Assembly: GCF_014694375.1 (NCBI RefSeq)
Contig: NZ_JAAUWW010000004.1
Coordinates: 124,001 to 188,000, forward strand
Direction of reading: 5' to 3'
DNA: 64,000 bases
Origin: Vibrio sp. S17_S38
GTDB lineage: Bacteria > Pseudomonadota > Gammaproteobacteria > Enterobacterales > Vibrionaceae
This document shows, in pieces, positions 1 to 9,468 of the stretch; within the stretch, counting starts at the first letter, position 1, and each line of letters starts with the position of its first letter. The translations under genes and the position numbers were made by a program. The notes below the pieces were generated by a model. That model ran no database searches. It saw nothing but the letters and a program-made list of their open reading frames with translations, and was not told the DNA's origin.

Positions 1-872
1 ACCGATAATTTGGTTTTTTCAACATTAATTCCAGATAAACGGCTAGCTTCAATATTGCCACCAATAGCATATATTCGGCGACCAAAACTCGTTTTAGTGG
101 AGATAAACATGCCTAAAATTAATAGGCTACACAAAATCAAGACTGGAGTAGGAACGCCTCGATAATCATTAAGTAGTAAAATAATACCTAAAACGGCAGC
201 GCCAATTAAAACGTGCTTCGAGATATTGGTTGATGCCGACGCAACACTCAATGAATAACTTTTTCTTAAGGTGATTTGTCGTTTTTTCCAAGAAAAATAA
301 ATAGCCAGACCACCGATACCAATGATCAAACTTATCATATTCGGCAAATAGCTTTGGCCAATAATCGACATTGCTTCCGAGGTCGGTGCAACCGTGGTTC
401 CATCAGTTACACCCACTAAGATCCCACGAAAAGCCAACATACCAGCCAAAGTAACAATGAATGATGGTACTTTACGATAAGCGACCCACCAGCCATTCCA
501 CATCCCAAGTAAGAAACCTGCAATTAACGTAATAAAGATTGTCACAATTAAAGGTAAGCCAAGCCACACATCCATAATGGCAGCTAGTCCCCCTAAAAGC
601 CCCATCATAGAGCCAACCGATAAATCAATCTCGCCACTGATAATCACATACACCATACCAATCGCAAGAATGCCAGTAATGGCCGTTTGTCTAAATAAGT
701 TAGACACATTACGCGGGCTAAGGTAACTCCAATCTGTCATCACACTAAAAAATAGCATGATGAAAATGATCGCAATCGACATCACCAATAATTGTAAATT
801 TGCTTTTTTAAGCCGAAAAAATACTGGTTTATTATTGTCCGGCACTTGGCCAACTTTCACTTGCTGATTCAT
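1..872 (-). CDS. xylH: D-xylose ABC transporter permease, partial (C-terminus beyond window)
   Basis: Reading the minus strand from the ATG at 872 gives about 290 codons without a stop, running off the left edge; the family is near 390 residues, so roughly the last quarter is missing. The protein is very hydrophobic and carries the GEIDLSVG motif typical of ribose/xylose-type (BPD_transp_2) permeases. It should form the inner-membrane channel that pairs with the ATPase next door. Its ATG overlaps the stop codon of xylG in an ATGA, which implies translational coupling within a xylF-xylG-xylH operon. Naming it xylH rather than another pentose permease rests on the XylF/XylG neighbours and the nearby xylA. 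Confidence 0.85.
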   Translation of the reverse strand, partial: MNQQVKVGQVPDNNKPVFFRLKKANLQLLVMSIAIIFIMLFFSVMTDWSYLSPRNVSNLFRQTAITGILAIGMVYVIISGEIDLSVGSMMGLLGGLAAIMDVWLGLPLIVTIFITLIAGFLLGMWNGWWVAYRKVPSFIVTLAGMLAFRGILVGVTDGTTVAPTSEAMSIIGQSYLPNMISLIIGIGGLAIYFSWKKRQITLRKSYSLSVASASTNISKHVLIGAAVLGIILLLNDYRGVPTPVLILCSLLILGMFISTKTSFGRRIYAIGGNIEASRLSGINVEKTKLS

Positions 873-2398
873 GCTACTTCCTCTTCACTTTCTGACAAGG
901 CACAATCCATTATCATTTTTTGAGTTAAATTTTGATTAATAAACTTGCCTTTGATTCGCCCTTCATGCATCACAATAACTCGGTCACTAATACCTAACAC
1001 TTCGGGTAGTTCAGACGACACCATAATGATGCTAATCCCAGCTTTAACCAGCTGAAACATTAGCTTATAAATTTCATATTTAGCGCCAACATCAATACCT
1101 CGTGTTGGTTCATCCAAAATTAGTATCTGAGGTTGAATCATTAAGAAACGGGCCAAAATAGCTTTTTGCTGATTCCCGCCAGAAAGGTTTTTAATCGGGA
1201 GATCGGCATTGGGCGTCTTTACCGTTAAGCTTTTTATCGATTCAAGAATGGCATGATCTTCTTGTGTTTCATTTAAAATACCATTTGAAGAAAATTTATC
1301 TAACCCAGCTAAAGACACGTTTTTTCCAACCGACATGATAGGAATAATGCCATGTCGTTTCCTGTCTTCTGGCACCATTGCAATGCCCGTTTCTAGTGCT
1401 TGTTTACTGGTTTTTAATTTAAGTTCTTCACCTTTAAAAAAGTATTCACCGGAATGCTTGCCTTGGTAACACGCAAAAATACATTCCATTAGCTCCGTTC
1501 GCCCTGCGCCCACTAGCCCAGAAAAGCCCAGAATTTCGCCTCGCTTTAAATTAAAATTCGCATTTCTCACTTTATAAACTGATGGATTACTTTTATCCAT
1601 CGCGTAGATATTTTGCGCTTTAAAAATTTCTTCACCTATGTCATGCGCCTCTCGAGGAAAAAGTTCCTTCATCTCACGCCCAACCATCATGGTAATAATA
1701 TCGTTGGTGGTCATATCTTTCGCGGTACGCGTTCCGATATGTTTACCATCGCGTATCACCGATATCCAATCTGAAATAGCTTTCACTTCGCTCAATTTAT
1801 GCGAAATAAAAATACAACTCACGCCTTGCCCTCTAAGCTGTAAAACTAAATCCAATAAAACTTTAGTTTCTGATTCGGTTAATGGCGCAGTAGGCTCATC
1901 AAGCACTAATAGCTTGGCTTTTTTGGATAACGCTTTGGCGATTTCAACCAATTGCTGCTGCCCAACACCAAGGTCGCCCACCCGAGTTTCAGGGGAGACC
2001 GTTAAATTGACTTTCTTTAAAAGCCCGATGGCTCTATGGTGCATTTTTTCAAAATCTAATAATCCAAACCGGCTTATTTCCGATCCTAAAAATAAATTCT
2101 CTAATATGCTTAACTCTTTCACCAAAGTAAGCTCTTGATGAATAATAGCAATACCTAACGATTCCGTTTCTTTAATCGTTTTAGCTTGAACAAGCTTACC
2201 TTCAAAATAAATATTGCCTTCATAATCCCCAAATGGGTATATCCCACACAACACTTTCATTAAGGTCGATTTTCCTGAACCATTCTCCCCACAAAGCGAT
2301 AATATTTCGCCTTTTGCTAACGAGATATCAATCCCGTCTAACGCTTTCACACTGCCAAATGATTTCTTAATATTTTTCATTTCTAATAACGGTTGCAT
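869..2398 (-). CDS. xylG: D-xylose ABC transporter, ATP-binding protein
   Basis: A double ABC-ATPase of about 509 residues, the family length. The N-terminal half has a Walker A (GENGSGKST), signature VGQQQ and Walker [12 protein letters not shown]; the C-terminal half has the degenerate first loop [11 protein letters not shown], signature LSGGNQQKA and Walker [13 protein letters not shown]. This layout is that of XylG/RbsA/MglA-type sugar importers. I chose the ATG at 2398 because AAGGAGT lies just upstream and the product then starts like the family; an in-frame start at 2419 is possible. It lies between xylF and xylH on the same strand. It powers xylose uptake from the cytoplasmic face. 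The xylose assignment depends on context. Confidence 0.9.
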   Translation of the reverse strand: MQPLLEMKNIKKSFGSVKALDGIDISLAKGEILSLCGENGSGKSTLMKVLCGIYPFGDYEGNIYFEGKLVQAKTIKETESLGIAIIHQELTLVKELSILENLFLGSEISRFGLLDFEKMHHRAIGLLKKVNLTVSPETRVGDLGVGQQQLVEIAKALSKKAKLLVLDEPTAPLTESETKVLLDLVLQLRGQGVSCIFISHKLSEVKAISDWISVIRDGKHIGTRTAKDMTTNDIITMMVGREMKELFPREAHDIGEEIFKAQNIYAMDKSNPSVYKVRNANFNLKRGEILGFSGLVGAGRTELMECIFACYQGKHSGEYFFKGEELKLKTSKQALETGIAMVPEDRKRHGIIPIMSVGKNVSLAGLDKFSSNGILNETQEDHAILESIKSLTVKTPNADLPIKNLSGGNQQKAILARFLMIQPQILILDEPTRGIDVGAKYEIYKLMFQLVKAGISIIMVSSELPEVLGISDRVIVMHEGRIKGKFINQNLTQKMIMDCALSESEEEVA

Positions 2399-2493
2399 AT
2401 CGACTCCTTGTAAAATCATACCCAGAGAACTGAGAACAAGGGATATTGATACTCAGACTTTAACCGCCTGAATATCAACATCATCTTTCTATT

Positions 2494-3492
2494 TTACTTT
2501 TGATAAACATCGGCTTTTGAATGGAAGCCATCTGCAATGACAGTAGAATCGATATTCGATTTATCAACCGCGATTGGATTTAATAACCAAGCAGGTACAT
2601 CTTTTAAGCCATTATTTAGGCTTGCATTAGTTGCTGGTTTTTTATCATTGGCAAGTTCAACCGCTATTTCAGCCGCTTTGTTCGCTAGCTGAGAAATTGA
2701 TTTATAAACCGTCATAGTCTGCGTGCCATCAACGATACGTCTTACCGCTGCAAGATCAGCATCTTGACCAGAAATCGCAACTTTACCCGCTAAACCTTGA
2801 GCATCAAGCGCCTGAATAGCACCACCTGCTGTCGCATCATTAGAAGCAACGACGGCATCAATTTTATTTTCATTCGCCGTTAAAGCGTTCTCCATTATTT
2901 TCAATGCATTTTCAGCTAACCAAGAATCCACCCACTGATCGCCAACGATTTTGATATCACCAGAGTCAATTTTTGGTTGCAGAATATTCATCTGACCTTT
3001 ACGGAATAACTTCGCATTGTTATCCGTTGGCGCGCCACCCATTAAAAAGTAATTGCCTTTCGGCTTTTGCTTTAGCATTGCTTGGGCTTGGATTTCACCA
3101 ACTTTTTCATTATCAAACGAAATATAAAAATCGATATCGGCATTACTGATTAAACGGTCATAAGATAAAACTTTAATGCCCTCTTCCTTCGCTTCTTTAA
3201 TAACGTTGGTTAGCACTTTTCCGTTGTATGGAATAATAACCAACACATCAACGCCACGAGAGATCATATTTTCAATCTGCGACATTTGAGTTTGTTCGTT
3301 ACCATTTGCCGATTGAACAAAAACTTCTGCCCCTAACTCATCGGCTTTTTTAACAAAAATATCACGGTCTTTCTGCCAACGTTCTAAGCGCAAATCATCG
3401 ATTGCCATCCCTATTTTTACTGTTTTAGCAAATGACGGCATACTGCTTAATGCCAGCACTAATACGCATACATACCCTAGTATTTTTTTCAT
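2494..3492 (-). CDS. xylF: D-xylose-binding periplasmic protein
   Basis: About 332 residues, close to E. coli XylF. It begins with a lipophilic signal peptide ending in SFA-KT, then a type I periplasmic-binding fold (KIGMAIDDLRLERWQKD, IIPYNGKVL, SYDRLI, VVASNDATAGG, ISGQDADLAAVRRI). The YDRLI and GQDAD segments are typical of XylF-type proteins. The ATG at 3492 is preceded by GAGGA; the ORF can be extended to 3516 but that would bury the signal peptide. First gene of the xylFGH operon; captures xylose in the periplasm and delivers it to XylH. No strong terminator is seen between it and xylG, 95 bp away. Confidence 0.92.
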   Translation of the reverse strand: MKKILGYVCVLVLALSSMPSFAKTVKIGMAIDDLRLERWQKDRDIFVKKADELGAEVFVQSANGNEQTQMSQIENMISRGVDVLVIIPYNGKVLTNVIKEAKEEGIKVLSYDRLISNADIDFYISFDNEKVGEIQAQAMLKQKPKGNYFLMGGAPTDNNAKLFRKGQMNILQPKIDSGDIKIVGDQWVDSWLAENALKIMENALTANENKIDAVVASNDATAGGAIQALDAQGLAGKVAISGQDADLAAVRRIVDGTQTMTVYKSISQLANKAAEIAVELANDKKPATNASLNNGLKDVPAWLLNPIAVDKSNIDSTVIADGFHSKADVYQK

Positions 3493-4193
3493 ATTCACAT
3501 CCTCGTTGTTATACATATCCCTAATTGTTCTATTTCTTTAGGGTGACTTTTTAGTAAAAGTTGTCATTAAACTAGGACAGGAATAGATATTCCTCATTTG
3601 AAAGATTTTGTTTTCAATTTATGATTTTTATTTTTCGTGATCTGATACGAATTTAAGCAGAAATAAGTGTGATCTAGGCAGGGATATTTTATAGGCAGGA
3701 GAATATTCAATAAAAGTGTATCGGGATTAAAACAATAAAAATAAAAGCGAGATCCCGTATCGTCTTCGCTTAGGCTCATGTACGGGATGACGACGTGGGA
3801 CTAACTTACCGACTTGCCTATTCCCCACGTTGTCATTCTGGATAGTGACGAAGGAGCGTAGTTCAGAATCTCCTAAGGTGAGTTGCTAACTGCTTTATGC
3901 CCCAAACCAACTTACCTTTCTAAGTGTGAATGGAAATCGTCAAGTAAATTTCACCTTACATAAATTATAATCATCTTAAATTCTCCCCGCCTATGTAGTC
4001 CTATCTAGCGCAAAACTTTTTTCTGGCTTGCCGCATAAGCTGACTCAATTTCTCCTGTCTTGTAGGGTCCGTTAGGTGCCTTATTTTGGCTATTTTAGTG
4101 CTGTGCAAATGCTTGTTTTTAAAGGGGTTTATTTTGTTGTCAACGTAACTGTAGATGTTAGTCTTAATTTAACTTAATCAAGAGGTTACAACA
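3493..4193. other. Intergenic region between xylF and the qnr-like gene
   Basis: Seven hundred bases without a convincing gene. A 61-codon minus-strand ORF at 3594-3779 lacks a recognisable product and overlaps the repeat. The region should hold the xylF promoter on the left and the qnr-like promoter on the right. It also contains a compound palindromic repeat at about 3751-3870, listed separately. I saw no attC site, integrase or insertion sequence next to the qnr-like gene. Confidence 0.6.
3751..3870. repeat. Compound intergenic palindromic repeat
   Basis: Three consecutive inverted repeats. ATCCCGTA at 3752-3759 pairs perfectly with TACGGGAT at 3781-3788. GACGACGTGGGA at 3789-3800 pairs imperfectly with the segment at 3822-3834. 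ATTCTGGA at 3835-3842 pairs with TTCAGAAT at 3862-3869 with one mismatch. The wording resembles REP-like repeats dispersed between genes in Vibrionaceae, but I cannot count copies elsewhere in the genome. Confidence 0.6.
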
Positions 4194-4859
4194 TTGAATT
4201 ATTCCCATAAAACGTACGATCAAATTGATTTTTCAGGCCAAGACTTGAGCTCTCATCATTTTTCTCACTGTAAATTTTTTGGTTGTAATTTCAATCGAGT
4301 GAATTTACGTGATGCCAAATTCATTGGTTGTACTTTTATTGAGCCGAATGATTTTGAAGGATGTAATTTTATCTATGCAGACCTACGAGATGCTTCATTC
4401 ATGAATTGCATGCTTTCAATGGCGAATTTCCAAGGGGCAAACTGTTTTGGTCTTGAATTGAGAGACTGTGATCTAAAAGGTGCTAATTTCTCACAGGCAA
4501 ACTTTGTCAATCATGTTTCTAACAAAATGTATTTTTGTTCTGCTTATATTACGGGTTGTAATTTGTCTTATGCTAATTTCGAAAAGCAATGCCTTGAAAA
4601 GTGCGATTTATTTGAAAATAAATGGATAGGAGCGAGCCTGCATGGGGCATCTTTTAAAGAATCAGATTTAAGCAGAGGATCATTTTCAGAGGACTTCTGG
4701 GGACAATGCCGAATTCAGGGGTGTGACCTCACTCATTCAGAATTAAATGGATTAGAACCTCGTAAAGTGGATTTAACTGGCGTGAAAATTTGTGCATGGC
4801 AACAAGAGCAGCTTTTGGAGCAGCTGGGGGTTATTGTTATTCCAGACAAAGTGTTTTGA
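4194..4859 (+). CDS. qnrC: Qnr-family pentapeptide repeat protein (QnrC-like)
   Basis: A 221-residue right-handed beta-helix protein made of A(D/N)LXX pentapeptides (ANFQG, CDLKG, ANFSQ, CNLSY, SDLSR), ending in the Qnr hallmark WQQEQLLEQLGV. Qnr proteins mimic DNA and protect gyrase and topoisomerase IV from quinolones. The length of 221 residues and the N-terminus MNYSHKTYDQIDFSG match my memory of plasmid-borne QnrC from Proteus mirabilis. The start is TTG with AGAGG about eight bases upstream. There is no integron attC, IS or transposase nearby, so it looks like a resident chromosomal gene. I found no clear LexA box. The Qnr family is firm; the exact allele is from memory. Confidence 0.85.
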   Translation: MNYSHKTYDQIDFSGQDLSSHHFSHCKFFGCNFNRVNLRDAKFIGCTFIEPNDFEGCNFIYADLRDASFMNCMLSMANFQGANCFGLELRDCDLKGANFSQANFVNHVSNKMYFCSAYITGCNLSYANFEKQCLEKCDLFENKWIGASLHGASFKESDLSRGSFSEDFWGQCRIQGCDLTHSELNGLEPRKVDLTGVKICAWQQEQLLEQLGVIVIPDKVF

Positions 4860-4933
4860 CCTACGATTTTAATCATTCAAATTTATAAAGCGAATAATCT
4901 CTCAGCTTTACAATTATCAAGATAGGAGCTCCC

Positions 4934-6160
4934 ATGTATAACTTTTTATCCTCTGGCGCATTTGTTGAAACCTTCACGATAGAGCCATATAGCAATGGAG
5001 CACTGAATGGGCTTACATTTGCCGTAAAAGATAATATTGATATTGCTCAGTATAAAACCTCCTACGGGAGCCCATCTTGGCAAAATAAACATAAGGCTGC
5101 CATATATAATGCCTTGTGTGTTGACCAGCTATTAGGCTCTGGAGCAACCTGTTTAGGGAAGACGGTATCCGATGAATTCACATACAGTTTAGATGGCGAA
5201 AATTTCTTTTTTGGAACACCTATCAACCCCAAAGTGCCAGATAAAATACCGGGAGGCTCATCGAGTGGTTCGGCTTCTGCAGTTGCGTGTGGTTTAGTGG
5301 ATTTTGCCATTGGAACCGATTCAGCTGGTTCAATCCGAGTTCCTGCAAGTTTGTGTGGCGTTTACGCCATGCGGCCAACTATGCATCGAATATCGGAGGC
5401 TGGTGTCTTACCTTTCGTCCCTAGCACGAGTACGGTTGGGGCTTTTGCCAATGATATAAATGTATTGAGTGATGTTATGCAAACGCTATTAAAGAGTGAA
5501 AGCGTGGTATCACAAAAAATAGAAACGATTTATCTGCTTGAAGATGCCTTTAATATCTCTGATGTTGAGGTATCTACTCTTATAAAAGATAGTATCAACA
5601 ATTTATTGGTTAATATTGAAGCCAATGTTGTCTCTATTACACTGAGCGATATTCTTGGCGAGGAGGCAACACTTGATATGCTTAATGTTAATGCATTAAG
5701 ACCATTACAAACTTTTGAGTTCTCAAACACTGTCGGTAACTGGATTGAACATGAATCGCCTGAACTTAGCCCATTTTTTACTATGAAATATGCAACGGTG
5801 CGCAAGTTTGATCGCAAATCGGTTAGCGATTCCCTCCGGCTTTGTGAGCGATATTTTCGCCAGATGTCCTCGTTTCTTAAAAAGGGAGATTTGGTTTTAT
5901 TTCCCACAGTACCCACGATTGCACCATTAAAGCATTCACTTGAGAATATGGAAACTGCGCTAGATTTTTATGACCGAACTATGTCGTTCACTTCGTTTTC
6001 TGGTATTGGTCGTTTGCCTGAAATATCGATACCAATAGCAAATATAGATAACGCACCTGTTGGACTGTCAGTGGCAGCAGGCTTCTATCAAGATGAATTT
6101 TTAATATCCAGTGTAAAGCAGCTACTTTGTGAGGTGATGATGTCACCTCAAACTAAGTGA
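4934..6160 (+). CDS. Amidase-signature family hydrolase
   Basis: A 408-residue protein of the amidase-signature family, shorter than most (450-500). The Ser-cisSer-Lys triad is visible: Lys32 in AVKDNID, Ser109 in GGSSSGSA and Ser133 in DSAGSIR, with the 24-residue Ser-Ser spacing expected. The family hydrolyses carbon-nitrogen bonds of small amides, ureas or carbamates; the substrate here is unknown. No signal peptide, so probably cytoplasmic. GGAGCT just upstream of the ATG is a good ribosome site. It is co-directional with, and 74 bp after, the qnr-like gene, and faces the ABC permease gene across a shared terminator. It is too short for a GatA and lacks GatB/C partners. Confidence 0.82.
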   Translation: MYNFLSSGAFVETFTIEPYSNGALNGLTFAVKDNIDIAQYKTSYGSPSWQNKHKAAIYNALCVDQLLGSGATCLGKTVSDEFTYSLDGENFFFGTPINPKVPDKIPGGSSSGSASAVACGLVDFAIGTDSAGSIRVPASLCGVYAMRPTMHRISEAGVLPFVPSTSTVGAFANDINVLSDVMQTLLKSESVVSQKIETIYLLEDAFNISDVEVSTLIKDSINNLLVNIEANVVSITLSDILGEEATLDMLNVNALRPLQTFEFSNTVGNWIEHESPELSPFFTMKYATVRKFDRKSVSDSLRLCERYFRQMSSFLKKGDLVLFPTVPTIAPLKHSLENMETALDFYDRTMSFTSFSGIGRLPEISIPIANIDNAPVGLSVAAGFYQDEFLISSVKQLLCEVMMSPQTK

Positions 6161-6286
6161 CTAAATTCACTATGTAATTGCAATGTGGCTAGGTTGCCCT
6201 AACTCATTTCTGTCCAAAAACTTTTCATAACTAAATAATAAGCTCTATTAATCCCCAAACAACCACCTACAAATTAAACCCAATAA

Positions 6287-6325
6287 AATGCCGCCTGACG
6301 TTACCCATCAGGCGGCATTTATTTT
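6287..6325. terminator. Bidirectional terminator between amidase and permease genes
   Basis: A perfect 12-bp stem (AATGCCGCCTGA at 6287-6298 with its complement at 6308-6319), GC-rich, followed on the plus strand by TTATTTTT and on the minus strand by TTATTG. It serves the convergent genes on both sides. Confidence 0.85.
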
Positions 6326-6345
6326 TCTAGAAATAGAGTAATCCC

Positions 6346-7176
6346 CTATCCTTTTACTGCACCGGCTGTTAAGCCATCAATCAATCTTCTTGATGCTAAT
6401 AAAAATAGAATCAATAACGGCAATACTGCTATTGCTGCGCCAATTGATACTGCGCCCCAAGGAACTTGCCCTGTGCCTTGCAACGCACGTAAAGCTAAAG
6501 GAATAGTGAACATTTTCATGTCATTCATGACCACTAAAGGCCCCATGAAGTTATTCCATGTACCAATGAAAGTTATAAGCCCCAGAGTGCCAAAAGCTGG
6601 TGTAATTAATGGCACAATCACGCGGTAGAATATTTTAAATTCTCGGCATCCATCCATACGCGCCGCTTCCACCAACTCTTTTGGAATAGAGCTGGCGATA
6701 AACTGGCGCATCATGAAAATCCCCATCGCGCCACATGCCGCTGGCACAATTAACGCTTTAGGATCATTCATCCATCCGATTTGTGACATGATCATCGCCG
6801 TTGGTATCATGCCCAAAAATGGAGGCAATAACATCGTCCCCATAATGCAGACAAATAACAGGTTCTTATATTTGAAATCAAACATGGCGAAGGCATAACC
6901 AGCCAGTGAACAGAAGACTAAATTAAGTACCGTAACAATCACTGCCACATACAAACTAAGACCCAAGTTATGCCAAAAATAAGGTAAGTACTTGAGCAAA
7001 GTATGAAAGTTATCGATTAGATAGTCACCAAAGAAAATCGGTGGCGGAACCGATAAAATACCCGAGTTAGATTGTGACGAAAATACGAACATAAAGTAAA
7101 ATGGCGCAAACATAATAACGGCACCAATCAGTACCACAACGTAAGCAATCAGTTTATCTTTGCCTAATTTTTTCAT
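6346..7176 (-). CDS. Carbohydrate ABC transporter permease, MalG-type
   Basis: A 276-residue inner-membrane protein with six predicted hydrophobic segments. It carries the permease coupling (EAA) loop, here ELVEAARMDGCREFKIFYRVIVP, which contacts the ATPase. It is one half of a CUT1-type (oligosaccharide) importer; the MalF-type partner lies directly upstream, with the ATG of this gene overlapping the partner's stop. Last gene of the minus-strand run that includes the GH3 glycosidase, so the likely substrate is a xylo-oligosaccharide or beta-glucoside; that is inference from context. Confidence 0.9.
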   Translation of the reverse strand: MKKLGKDKLIAYVVVLIGAVIMFAPFYFMFVFSSQSNSGILSVPPPIFFGDYLIDNFHTLLKYLPYFWHNLGLSLYVAVIVTVLNLVFCSLAGYAFAMFDFKYKNLLFVCIMGTMLLPPFLGMIPTAMIMSQIGWMNDPKALIVPAACGAMGIFMMRQFIASSIPKELVEAARMDGCREFKIFYRVIVPLITPAFGTLGLITFIGTWNNFMGPLVVMNDMKMFTIPLALRALQGTGQVPWGAVSIGAAIAVLPLLILFLLASRRLIDGLTAGAVKG

Positions 7177-8186
7177 TATTGATTACTCCCACCCAGTAGC
7201 TTGTTATTGACCCATGTTAAGGCGGCAATGATCATAAATAAGATCCATGATATTGCAGAGGCAGTACCAAAATCACTTTCCACAAAGGCCGTTATATACA
7301 TGTGCATTGCAGCTGTTTTCCCTGCTTGATCAATACCTCCCGTACCGCCAGTTATAATGAAAGGTTCTTCAAATAACTGGAGATTACCAATGATGGTCAA
7401 CGTCACGGCAAAGAAAGCCATTGGTTTAAGCATCGGTAAGGTGATATGCCAAAACTGTTGGTAACGATTGGCTCCGTCAATGGTGGCGGCTTCATAAAGA
7501 TCTTTAGGAATCGTTTGTAACGCAGAAAGATACAACACCGTATTCCAGCCGACAAAGCGCCAAAAAACCACGAAAGAAATCATATCTTTGGTGTATTCCG
7601 GCCGAGTCCAATCCACGTTTTGTTGTGGAAATAGCCAAGAAAAAATATGCATATCAAAAAGAGAAAAATTACCGATCGTGGTTAATAGCTGATTCACCAT
7701 GCCAAAGTCACGAGAAAATAAGGTCGTAAATACCAATGAAATAGCCACGGTAGAGGTAATATAAGGAATGAAATACAGACCAATAACGGTATTGCGCCAC
7801 CGTGTAAAACTGGTGTGAATAAAAAAGGCCAAAGGCAGGGCAACAACGTGCTGAGGGATCCCCGACTTAAGCGCAATGACAAAGGTGTTATAAAGTGATT
7901 TTTGGAACCAATCGTCTTCTAGTGCAAAGGTATAATTGTCCCAACCGACCCATTCCATTGCTGAAAGCCCTGCCGCTGGATCCCAATAATGGAAAGACAA
8001 ATACAAGGAGAAAAGTAATGGGAATAAGCCAAATACACCAAAAATAATAAAAAATGGGCTAATAAAAAGATAAGGTGCGATCTTATTTCCTTTCCTTAAC
8101 CACAGTTTTTTTCTTTTCGATTGTGTTGATTGATCAGCGATAGAAATCATAGAGCCACCAAATCCTGGCAATGACGCAGCATTCAC
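7176..8186 (-). CDS. Carbohydrate ABC transporter permease, MalF/UgpA-type
   Basis: A 336-residue polytopic membrane protein with a long hydrophilic N-terminus (a KRKKLWLRKG stretch just before the first membrane segment) and the coupling motif PKDLYEAATIDGANRYQQFW. It belongs to the binding-protein-dependent transport family and should pair with the MalG-type permease that overlaps its 3' end. Nineteen bases separate it from the upstream binding-protein gene. A later start (ATG at about 8150, MISIADQ) would shorten the tail by about a dozen residues and cannot be excluded. Confidence 0.9.
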   Translation of the reverse strand: MNAASLPGFGGSMISIADQSTQSKRKKLWLRKGNKIAPYLFISPFFIIFGVFGLFPLLFSLYLSFHYWDPAAGLSAMEWVGWDNYTFALEDDWFQKSLYNTFVIALKSGIPQHVVALPLAFFIHTSFTRWRNTVIGLYFIPYITSTVAISLVFTTLFSRDFGMVNQLLTTIGNFSLFDMHIFSWLFPQQNVDWTRPEYTKDMISFVVFWRFVGWNTVLYLSALQTIPKDLYEAATIDGANRYQQFWHITLPMLKPMAFFAVTLTIIGNLQLFEEPFIITGGTGGIDQAGKTAAMHMYITAFVESDFGTASAISWILFMIIAALTWVNNKLLGGSNQ

Positions 8187-8204
8187 GCCATTGCCAAATT
8201 AAAA

Positions 8205-9458
8205 TTAACGACGTCGAGCTTTACGCTTGATTTGCTTTTCAGCATCAGCCAATACAGTGTCAATATTTGCATCATGCTCTAAGACTTTCTCTAAAGCATC
8301 GTTCACAATTTGACGAGCCGATTCATCATATTTATCTTTTGTGGTAGCAGGGATCTTCATCGCAGCTTCTTTCCATTGAAGACGTGCTTTTTGGCCACCA
8401 AGATACGGGATAGATTCATCAAAGAATGGATCGTTTTGAGCTTCTAAAAGCGCAGGAAATGCATTAATTTCTTTAAACCCGATAAGTTCTACCGACTTGG
8501 TTGTGGTCATATATTTAATAAATTTCCACGCTGCCGCTTTTTGTTTTGCCTTAACTGGAATGGCATAGAAAGAACCGCCCCAACTTGCAAAAGATCCCGC
8601 AGGTAATTGAGCGGTACGCCATAATCCAGAATCATCAGGCGCTATCCAATCTTCTAAATGACCACCTAACCAAGCGCCCATCATTTGGCTCGCAATCGTG
8701 CCGCGGCGTAAACCTTCCGTCCACTCATTTGTCCAAGGCGTCACTCGCGCATCAATGCCCGCATCTCGTGCTTTTTTAGCTAAGGCGAAGGCTTCTTTAA
8801 AGCGAGGGCTATCAACCAATATATTATGGTCTTTATCAAAGTAGATACCCTGACCATCTTTTAAATTAGAACGAATATAAATATCTTTAATATCAACAGC
8901 ATTAGCCAGTAAGTAGTCGCCAGTTTTTTCTTTTATTTTCTTACCGGCTTCAATAAAAGAATCCCAGCTTTTGGTTAAATCTTCTTCTTTAACACCAGAT
9001 TTATCTAAAATATCCTTACGATAAAATAAAGCCCCCGGCCCCATATCAGCAGGAATAGCTCGTAAGTTTCCTTTAGCATCCGAAGCTTGAGCAACTGTGA
9101 ATGGTGTTATTTTTTGAATAAAATCCCCTGCGTTATAAGGTGCGGCATTTAAATTTTCTAGCCCACCAGATTGTGCAAACCGACCAATATAACTGGCTTC
9201 AATCGCCATCACATCAGGCAAGTTTGCTCCTGTCGCAAGTGCTGTCGTCATCGCATTATGGTGGTCGCCATACGCAAGATTCACGAATTTTATTTTAATA
9301 TCAGGATTTAATTTCTCAAATTCTGGTGCGACCTTTTCAGCGACTTGATTAAAGTTAGGAAAAGAAGCTACGGTTATTTCTACCGGTTTCGCATAAACAT
9401 TTGATACAGCGATTACAGAAAGTCCGGCTGTAATCATTGAGGTTTTAAAGATATTCAT
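8205..9458 (-). CDS. Extracellular sugar-binding protein of a CUT1 ABC importer
   Basis: About 417 residues with a signal peptide (MNIFKTSMITAGLSVIAVSNVYA) followed by a family 1 solute-binding fold (ITVASFPNFNQVAEKVAPEFEKLNPDIKIKF..., MGAWLGGHLEDW, WGGSFYAIP). The ATG at 9458 has AAGGAC upstream and gives a proper signal peptide; a longer in-frame start at 9494 would overlap the ATPase gene. It captures an oligosaccharide in the periplasm for the two permeases downstream. The C-terminus ends in an unusually basic KRKARRR. Substrate unknown; xylo-oligosaccharides fit the GH3 and xylA neighbours. Confidence 0.88.
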   Translation of the reverse strand: MNIFKTSMITAGLSVIAVSNVYAKPVEITVASFPNFNQVAEKVAPEFEKLNPDIKIKFVNLAYGDHHNAMTTALATGANLPDVMAIEASYIGRFAQSGGLENLNAAPYNAGDFIQKITPFTVAQASDAKGNLRAIPADMGPGALFYRKDILDKSGVKEEDLTKSWDSFIEAGKKIKEKTGDYLLANAVDIKDIYIRSNLKDGQGIYFDKDHNILVDSPRFKEAFALAKKARDAGIDARVTPWTNEWTEGLRRGTIASQMMGAWLGGHLEDWIAPDDSGLWRTAQLPAGSFASWGGSFYAIPVKAKQKAAAWKFIKYMTTTKSVELIGFKEINAFPALLEAQNDPFFDESIPYLGGQKARLQWKEAAMKIPATTKDKYDESARQIVNDALEKVLEHDANIDTVLADAEKQIKRKARRR

Positions 9459-9468
9459 AGTCAGTCCT

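Noticed and set aside
3594..3779. Small minus-strand ORF of 61 codons
   Set aside because: Its N-terminal part is translated from the palindromic repeat, no ribosome site or family match.
4000..4193. GTTAGGT near 4078 resembling an integron attC core end next to the qnr-like gene
   Set aside because: No matching upstream core, no palindromic attC body and no integrase; a seven-base match is expected by chance.
4140..4193. CTGTAGATGTTAGTC as a LexA box before the qnr-like gene
   Set aside because: Only one half-site fits; the second ACAG half is missing, so SOS control is not supported.
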